Origin: Anastrepha obliqua
Lineage: Eukaryota > Arthropoda > Insecta > Diptera > Tephritidae
Length of the DNA: 64,000 nucleotides
Assembly: GCF_027943255.1 (NCBI RefSeq)
Contig: NC_072892.1
Coordinates: 160,954,792-161,018,791, forward strand
Direction of reading: 5' to 3'
Every line of letters begins with the position of its first letter. Position 1 is the first letter of the stretch. The position numbers were made by a program, and so were the translations under genes. The notes under the pieces are model-generated. The model saw only the letters and a program-made list of their open reading frames with translations, was not told the origin of the DNA and made no database searches. Below are positions 57,261-64,000 of the stretch, one piece after another.

Positions 57261-58269
57261 GTGAAAATGTCTGATTTTGTGCCGAATGATCGTCATTTGG
57301 GGGAAGTGTTAATTTTCCCCTTTCATTCCAAAAGAACGGTGGCTGAAGCGCATCGAGAGCTACAAAAACTTTATGGAGATGCTACATTAATTGAAACAAC
57401 GGGCCGAAATTGGTTCCGTCGCGTCAAAGACGGTGATTTTAGTACTGACGACCGTCCGCGTGAAAGAAGGCCAAAAACCTTCGAAGACGCTGAATTGAAG
57501 GCATTGCTCAATGAGGATCCGTGTCAAACACAAGAAGAGTTTGCTTTAGTATTAGGAGTTACCCGCCAATCCATTTCCAAGCGATTGCATGCTTTGGAAA
57601 TGATTCAGAAACAGAGGACTTGGCTTCCTTATGAGTTAAAACCAAGGGATGTTGAACGTCGTTTTTTCGCCTGTGAACAACTGATTCAGCTGCAAAAAAG
57701 GAAGGGGTTTCTTCATCGCATCGTGATGGGTGACGAAAAATGGATTCATTACAGCAATCCAAAGAAAAGAGAGTTATTGGGACTGCTGAATATTCACGCT
57801 GCGAAGGTTATGCTATGTATTCGGTGGTTTTTTTATGACCTGTTAAAACCAATCGAAACCATCAGTGAGGATCGGTATCTACTTCAATTGATGCGATTGA
57901 GCCGAGCACTGCGCGAGAAGTGGACGCAATACGCGGAGTGCCTCTCTGAAAAAGTGATTCTACATCAAGACAACGCTCGGCCTTACGTTGTCAAGCCCGT
58001 TAAAACCTACGAAAACACTGAAATGGGAAATCCTACCCCACCCGCCATATTCTCCAGATATTGCGTCGTCCGATTATCACCTGTTCCGATCGATGGCACA
58101 TGGTCTAGCTGACCAGCAGTTCCATTCACATGAAGACATCAAAGAATGGCTTGATCCGTGGATAGCCTCAAAAGATGAACAGTTTTACCGCGACGGTCCA
58201 CCAGAGATCACCGGTCCACCGCGAGATCTACCAGAAAGATGGGAAAAAGTAGTAGCTAGCGACCAATGA
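57261..58269 (+). pseudogene. mariner (DD34D) transposase, nearly full length with a frameshift
   Basis: Start at ATG 57261 or 57267. The N-terminus has HSKRTVAEAHRELQKLYGD and a second helix-turn-helix near LVLGVTRQSISKRLHALE; then WLPYELKPRDVERR, VMGDEKWIHYSNPK (first D), ILHQDNARPYV (second D). A frameshift near 57990-58020 moves the rest to another frame: PPYSPDIASSDYHLFRSM (third D) and EDIKEWLDPWIASKDEQFY. About 335 codons in all, the usual mariner size. The right inverted repeat is not seen. Confidence 0.88.
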
Positions 58270-58339
58270 TGGTTGGTTGGTTAGAGTGGTGATACTGCAA
58301 TAATCCGAACCATTTTGTTGCCACATCCTCATTACCATC

Positions 58340-59354
58340 TTGTTCAACAGTTATTTACAGCAAGACTATATCCAGTCTGTGCGATTTAAGAACTTTATTA
58401 GATTGTTGGGATCCAAGCCAGACAGCTGTTCAAGATCCTCGGAGAGCGGTTTGCCCAGGGTTAACATTCTCTCCTTCCATAGGGCAGAACATTCACAGAG
58501 GAAATGGAAGATTGTTTCCTTTTTCTCCGTCGGGACGGTGTAGTTAGTCCTCACCGAGGTTAACTGAGTTTGTCGCAATAGTAGACTGGCATGACCATAA
58601 GTTTTTCTTTCCAGCGACCCGCTTCGTTTAACCTAAATGCACTCATGGTTGCCGGCTTTTTAATGTGTAAGTCTATTGGAATAACATGTGTCAGTGCGTT
58701 GAGAACCTCCCTAGGACGTGATCTGATTGCACCGACCGTTATAGGCTGATCTTTGTGTTCTGCCGAGTAATTTGGTATTGCAATCTCTCCCTAGAGCTTT
58801 CCACCAAACTACTGAATCATGCCGAACCGCCTTATACAACCATAATGCATACCTACTTAGGTTGAAGACCCCATCTTCTTCCAAGCATACGTTTACAGGC
58901 ATATAAAGAAATTTCAGCTTTCCTTACCCTTCTTCGACGTTTAATTTCCAGCTAAGTTTGGAGTCCAAAATTACCCCTAAGTACTTTGCACTGGGTGAAA
59001 GTGAGAGGGTTTGTCCGTTAATACAATATTTGGTAAGGTAAAGATTGGTACCTTATATCTGGAGGTAAAAAGCTTAAGTTCTGTTTTACGTGGGTTTAAA
59101 CTTAGGCCACATCCTGTGACCGAAGAGTTAAGCTCGCCTAACGCCCTTTGGATGACCCCACTGATCGTATTGGGATACAGTCCTGACACAATTAGCACTA
59201 CATCATCAGCGTACGCCACCACTTTTACCCCACCTCTATTAAGTTTCCATGATTCACTTGTAACCATTTTTTCAGAATAAAGTTGTATTTTCATCAAAAA
59301 AAAAAATAACGGGAACTTGAAATTGAAATTTGAAATTTGAAAAAATCGAGCCAA
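58340..59354 (-). pseudogene. I/LOA-like non-LTR reverse transcriptase fragment
   Basis: On the minus strand VVAYADDVVLIVSGLYPN (YADD box, about 59215) and CGLSLNPRKTELKLFT. Lower down are fragments of the region between reverse transcriptase and RNase H, and at 58578-58366 a finger remnant FHFLCECSALWKERMLTLG. Frameshifts and deletions throughout. Confidence 0.75.
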
Positions 59355-59518
59355 GGAGCACCAGGAGATTTGGTGGCTCCTAACACACTCAGGCTAAAAA
59401 AGCCCATTGTATTTAAAGCTTTGGAAAGGGGGTAGATAGTAAAGGAGGGAAGGAGAGAAGTAACAGAAAGAAATAGATGGGATAGATAGAGAAACAGACA
59501 CAGAGATAGGTAGACCTG

Positions 59519-60316
59519 TTAGAGCTGTCCAGATTCTTTGGTAAATCTGTAAATATCCTCCAGTTTTAGAGAACGAATATTACTCATTCTCATAACATCG
59601 GAACCCAAAACTCGTAGCCGTGCTCTAGCAAAGACAGGACACTCACAGAGAAAGTGCTTAGTGCTATCCGCCTCCTCCAGGCATGACGGGCACATCCTCA
59701 ATGATTCCAATGGTGGTCATATGCTGACCCCATGGGTTGTGTCCTGTAATGATACCGACCATCAACCGAATGTCTTTCCTTCTAAGTTTTAGTACAAAGT
59801 TTAACAGTTTTCTGTTCGGACTTGTCACAAAACACTTTGCAGTTCTGCAGCGCTCTAGACCGGACCATCGCTCTTTAAGTAAATTGCATACATAATCGCT
59901 GATCCAATTCATGATTCCTGCGGAACTGGTTCCGATTATTGGCTCTGGCTCCTGTGGGGAGCCGCTGATCCACGGTTGGCCACTTCGTCGGCAATTTCGT
60001 TTCTTTGAACACCGGAGTGTCCCGGGACCCCTATAAGTACAAGCCTGTTTTGTCTTGCGACAGAATTGAGCTTCTCCTTACATTCTTGAACAATCTTTGA
60101 GGTTTGCTTCGCGTTCTCCAGGACCTTCAGTGCAACCTGACTGTCACTGAAAACTCCAATCTGTTGCCCGCTCCATCTCCTCTCGATTATCCATTCGGCT
60201 ACTTTCAGGATGGCAAAAACTTCTGTTTGGAAAACAGTTGCCATTTGCCCCATAGCATAGTGATACTTATCACTAGCATTTAAGTACCATCCGGTTCCAG
60301 ACCCTATTTCACCCAT
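59519..60316 (-). pseudogene. Non-LTR RNase H and terminal finger
   Basis: 60316-59936 encodes an RNase H with QTEVFAILKVAEWI (catalytic E), VFSDSQVALKVL (catalytic D) and GVPGHSGVQRNEIADEVANR (H and D). 59912-59519 continues with DIRLMVGIITGHNPWGQHM and CPSCLEEADSTKHFLCECP. These are the last two domains of an I/LOA-type ORF2, with one frameshift near 59700 and a short gap. Relatively well preserved. Confidence 0.85.
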
Positions 60317-60697
60317 CGGTAAAGAAAATATCCGTCAAGCCTCCCTGCATGCATTCTGGATTGCTCCATTGCTCGCGCATCTGACATCAAATTTTCTTTC
60401 AAATGCAACTATGGGTATCAGATCGTCTTTAGATACCAAACACAGTGGATACTGCTCAGATAGCAACTTAAAGATTTCTCTGTGTCCTAAAGTTCCGTCT
60501 TCGTGCCATATTTATGGAGTCTACACATTGATTTTATTGCTTCCTGTTGTATCTTAAGATCCAAGGGGAGCAAATCATGCTATGCTTGCTTAGGCCATAA
60601 CCAGAGGTTGTACTCATGGCACCCGTAATGCATAAACATACACTTCTTTGCAGCCTGTATAGTTCCCGGATTGTGACTTAACTATGCTCCGTCGTCA

Positions 60698-61045
60698 TCA
60701 TACCACAGAGGCGTAAGTGATGATTGGTCTTATAAGTGCTGTGTATATCCATAGGACCACAGCAGGTTTCAGACCCCAGGTTTTACCAAAGGCTCTATGG
60801 CATTGCTGAGAAATCCTCAATGCGCAATTCACCCTCAGTGAAACGTATGTCTCCCAAGTCAGCTTCTCATCCAAGATTACTCCTAGATATTTAACTTCAT
60901 CGGAAAGACCAAGTGTCACACCTTTCAGTGTTGGAAGACTGAGTCTATCCAATTTCCGTTTTTTCGTAAACAATACTAATGTTGTTTTGTTCGGATTAAC
61001 GGAAAGATTTTGTCTCATGCACCAGTCATCAATTTTGTCGTGCAA
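60698..61045 (-). pseudogene. Non-LTR reverse transcriptase thumb fragment
   Basis: Minus-strand frame: WCMRQNLSVNPNKTTLVLFT, then EVKYLGVILDEKLTWETYV and AVVLWIYTALIRPIITYAS. These are the conserved blocks following the YADD box. Together with 59519-60316 it forms one degenerate element in the correct order. Confidence 0.85.
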
Positions 61046-61319
61046 AGCCTCCCTAAGGAGAACTTAGTGGCGCACGTAATAAATCAACACAACCTTCACT
61101 CATGTTATGAATCTTCAAGTGACGTGGCAGCCAAAGTTCCCTTCACAATTTTCTTTTTCACCATAGCTAAATAGCGAATGTGGTAATCTACCACACTTGC
61201 ATACGGCTTGAATATCAATGTAATTCCCCTCAATTACTCTTGTGCTTCTTCAGTCTCTCTTAGAGGGGAACTTCACGTGACAGTTTTTTCGTAAAATATA
61301 GCGAGGGACGGACTCTGAC

Positions 61320-63650
61320 CAGTGATGGTAAATGATTTTTTAAAAAATCCTTACACAGCCCAAAAAAATTCCCTTCTTTTCCCTACACTTACAAAAAATT
61401 TTCCCTACAAAATTCCCTACATTTTTTTCTCCTGTGTTTACACTATAATGAGGCACTTGCAACTTCAAAATTGAATTATTTGTTTAAGTTTTGGACTTGG
61501 TGCTGTTTTTACACTTTATAATAAAAACAAATTTTATTTCAAATATATATAAATACACATATTTATTACATTATATTATAAACACATATATAAAGAAGAA
61601 TTCAGCAAAAGACTAAAAATTAACCTTTTTCATTACATTCAGTTCTATTTAAAACAAGACAAACTTTGACATCCACACATACTATTTTACAAATGTTCTC
61701 AAATGCGAGATCATTTTTGTTTCCCTTTACCGCCATTGCAACTTCTGGATTTAAAGACTCACTTTCTTTGAATAGCTCAGTTTTGAGCGGTAATCTCCTT
61801 TGTATCTCTTCCAAAGCAGTAATATAAAACTGTAGACAATCTGTTCTAATTTTGATCGCAGCCGTTTTTGGAACAGTTTTTAAGAGCTCGTTACATTCAA
61901 ATCCGATAAAAACTTCCTCAAGCGGTAGAGAAATATGTGGCGATCTAACAGCACAAGTAATCTTAAGCTCAGATTTTTAATAAAATTTTCACCTAAGCCT
62001 AAAAATATTTTGATCGATTCTCGTTGGAGTACCTGTATTAAAGGTGCTTTCGACTGAATAAATGCGTTTAGAGTATTGAGGTAAATGAGTACATACTTGA
62101 GGAAAAATAAATAAATCTTATTGCACTGGTTGTTGAGCTCAATAAAAATCGCCTCTGTTGATTTCAATTTGTTCTGCGTCACAGCTTGGTTGAAAAATGG
62201 CAATAACACATCCCAGTTTTGTAATACACTTCCGACGTATTTGAGAGGTGAGAGAGCCACCTGGTTGCATAAGTCCGTAGGATTTTCTTTTTTTTCTTAT
62301 TTAGCATTTCCTGCAGAGCTTCTAATTGTGCGCATCTTTCGGAACTTCTCAAAACGTACGAACCGATTTGCCGCAAAAGATCCTCAGGTCCTCTGGGTAG
62401 CGTTAAGCCTTACTTGCAATAATTGCTGCAGAATGACATATGCATTTTACAACTATAGCATTTGGTATGCCCCTAATTAATCTTGATGCAAAGGAATAAT
62501 GCTGCGCCCCGATCATTACACTGGCACCATCGCTGCACTGCAATGTAATAAATGAATGGACTTCCAAGAGATAAAATGGATTCTTTAAAAATTCCGTACA
62601 GAGCTTCTGCAGTGCAATCAGTTCTTATTGGAATTAGATCTAGCAGCTTAGCCACAACCCGCTCGCTTTCCTCGTCGAAAAATCTCACCAGGAAACACAT
62701 ATGCTTATTGAGTCCGATGTCTGCTTTCATCGATCATTATGGAAAATTTGCTTACTTTTAATTTTTGTACTAACTAAATTGTATTTTTCCTCTTTTGCCA
62801 ATACATTTTTTATTATGCTGGTACGCTTCTTTCTTGCGAGCTCAGAGTTTTTTATTATTTCAGAATCCGGCACGATTTCTTTTAAGAGCGGGATTAAGTG
62901 GTCCACCACTTGCAGCGCGACATTATGCTCAGCGAAGAACATGCTAAGTCTTATTTCGAAATTTTTGGAACCATTTGGTTTACTCGGCTTTTTCTTAAAA
63001 AAAACTGTTTCTTTTAGGTGTATTTTTTATTGCCTTAATATTTTTTGGTGCATTTTTGTTTCGGCGTGCTTCTGCAAATCAGACTTGCCGCAGTTCAAAA
63101 CTTTGTCGCACGCAGCACATTTGCATTTGAATGGATCGTTAGCCGCAGCTTCCAACCAGCCACTAAAATTGTCGTCGTCAAGCCACTTGTTATTGAACTT
63201 TACTTTCCGATACTTGCATTGTTTTTCCTGGTGTTCCTCTGAAGAGTCAGTCGAAGAGGAGGAGCTTATTTCTGTAAAATATATGCATTTTAAATATAAA
63301 AAAAGCTGTCCCTAAAATAATTGCAAACTTACTTCAAAAGTGAAAAGTAGCAGAAAACGCGGGCTAACTAACGTTAGCGTTAATGAAGAAAAAAATGGCA
63401 ATGTTGCAGTATTAACGCTTTTAAAAGTATGCTGTCAGAAGGAAAAATAAGTCTGACATGAGATCTTACTGCGGATTTTTATTTTAAATGGACTTTTTTA
63501 ATTTTTCCCGCTATTCTAAAATTTTTTCTGTCCTTGAAAATTTCCCACATTTACAGAATTTAAAAAAATCTGTCCTTCTTTTCCCTACACTCACATTATT
63601 TGACAAAAAACCCTACATGTAGGGAATTTTCCCTACATTTACCATCAATG
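61320..63650 (-). mobile_element. hAT transposon with BED finger, 2331 bp
   Basis: Inverted ends CA(G/T)TGATGGTAAATG. Identical 8-base duplications ACTCTGAC at 61312-61319 and 63651-63658. Near both ends the motif CCCTACA(T/C)TT recurs. Broken minus-strand frames give the order expected of a hAT transposase: BED-type finger, MFFAEHNVALQVVDHLIPLL, LLDLIPIRTDCTAEALY, TRWLSH and C-terminal remnants. Confidence 0.9.
61620..63242 (-). pseudogene. hAT transposase with BED zinc finger, degenerate
   Basis: From about 63235 the minus strand reads KVKFNNKWLDDDNFSGWL, then CKCAACDKVLNC and HAETKMH, a C-x2-C...H-x5-H BED finger. 62942-62727 holds FFAEHNVALQVVDHLIPLLK; 62730-62473 holds FFDEESERVVAKLLDLIP; 62376-62179 holds CAQLEALQEMLN and YATRWLSHL; 62260-61880 and 61814-61620 hold the C-terminal part. 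Several frameshifts and stops separate these. No intact catalytic triad could be followed. Confidence 0.75.
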
Positions 63651-63658
63651 ACTCTGAC

Positions 63659-64000
63659 TCTTTCTCCGTTCCCTTTCATGTAGCAAATACAAACACAAAA
63701 CTTCGCTGTCTTTTTAAATATTTTGTGGGCATGTATTTATTTGTATTTCTCTCTTTTATTTATTTATTTTTTCATTAAAATGTGCATGAAGCAAATTAAT
63801 TCCATTACACCTGGCTGTAAGCGAATGAAATTAATTTAGCCTTTTTTACAACTTTGTTACACTGAAAAAAGAAAAAAAAAATTAATAGTAATTATAAATA
63901 TAATTATCATTTAATAATAACAGCAAATTTGTTACATTTTCAAATATATTTAATTAGTTTTTTTTCTATAAATTCAATACGTTTATATTTATTTTTATTT
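63659..64000. other. AT-rich window end
   Basis: No gene or repeat structure recognised. Confidence 0.5.

Noticed and set aside
1..64000. CRISPR arrays, operons, Shine-Dalgarno sites or prokaryotic origins
   Set aside because: None seen; the window is eukaryotic with spliced genes, and all regular repeats are satellites or transposon parts.

Overview
This is eukaryotic, insect DNA. It is AT-rich, has short introns with GT/GC-AG borders, fly-type snRNA promoter sequence and a very dense load of fly transposons. Transposon families with DD41D and DD37D spacing, two tRNA-derived SINEs and several dispersed modules suggest a higher fly (Schizophora), most likely a tephritid fruit fly. The species is inference; the higher-fly assignment is firmer.

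Three spliced host genes are visible. (1) Polyribonucleotide nucleotidyltransferase 1 (PNPase), 19594-22268 on +, seven exons, 763 codons plus stop. (2) The eIF2-alpha kinase Gcn2, 26489-37065 on -, fourteen exons, 1612 codons plus stop; all phases join, including one GC-AG intron. The two genes are convergent. (3) An unrecognised 531-residue protein, 50113-51827 on +, three exons, whose second intron also appears to be GC-AG. Intron 7 of Gcn2 carries, on the same strand, a U2 snRNA gene copy with a recognisable PSEA-type promoter but a substitution inside the branch-point-pairing sequence.

The rest is mostly mobile DNA in nested layers. 0-19 kb: SINE and non-LTR remnants; a Tc1-like DD34E element containing a foldback-like element with 96-bp tandem repeats; three copies of a Helentron/HINE-like element with a pentanucleotide (TTATG) core, one carrying a nested MITE with a 9-bp target duplication; a second Tc1-like element cut by a Helentron-like copy; and a DD41D element with 53-bp perfect inverted repeats and a single stop codon in its transposase. 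22-26 kb, between PNPase and Gcn2: a maT-like (DD37D) element and an AT-rich satellite. 31-34.5 kb, inside Gcn2 intron 7: U2, tRNA-like and SINE modules, a Ty3/gypsy integrase remnant and a second maT copy. 37-42 kb: scattered repeats.

42.5-47.8 kb is the most striking region. A hAT element with matching 8-bp target duplications sits inside a non-LTR reading frame and contains a near-perfect 1502-bp inverted duplication with a 55-bp spacer. 48-64 kb: I/LOA-type non-LTR remnants, several mariners, piggyBac-like, Transib-like and other MITEs, and a second hAT element with an 8-bp target duplication.

The host genes have no obvious joint pathway (mitochondrial RNA turnover; translational stress sensing; unknown). 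No CRISPR, operon or other prokaryotic feature is present. All family assignments come from reading motifs by eye; no search was run.
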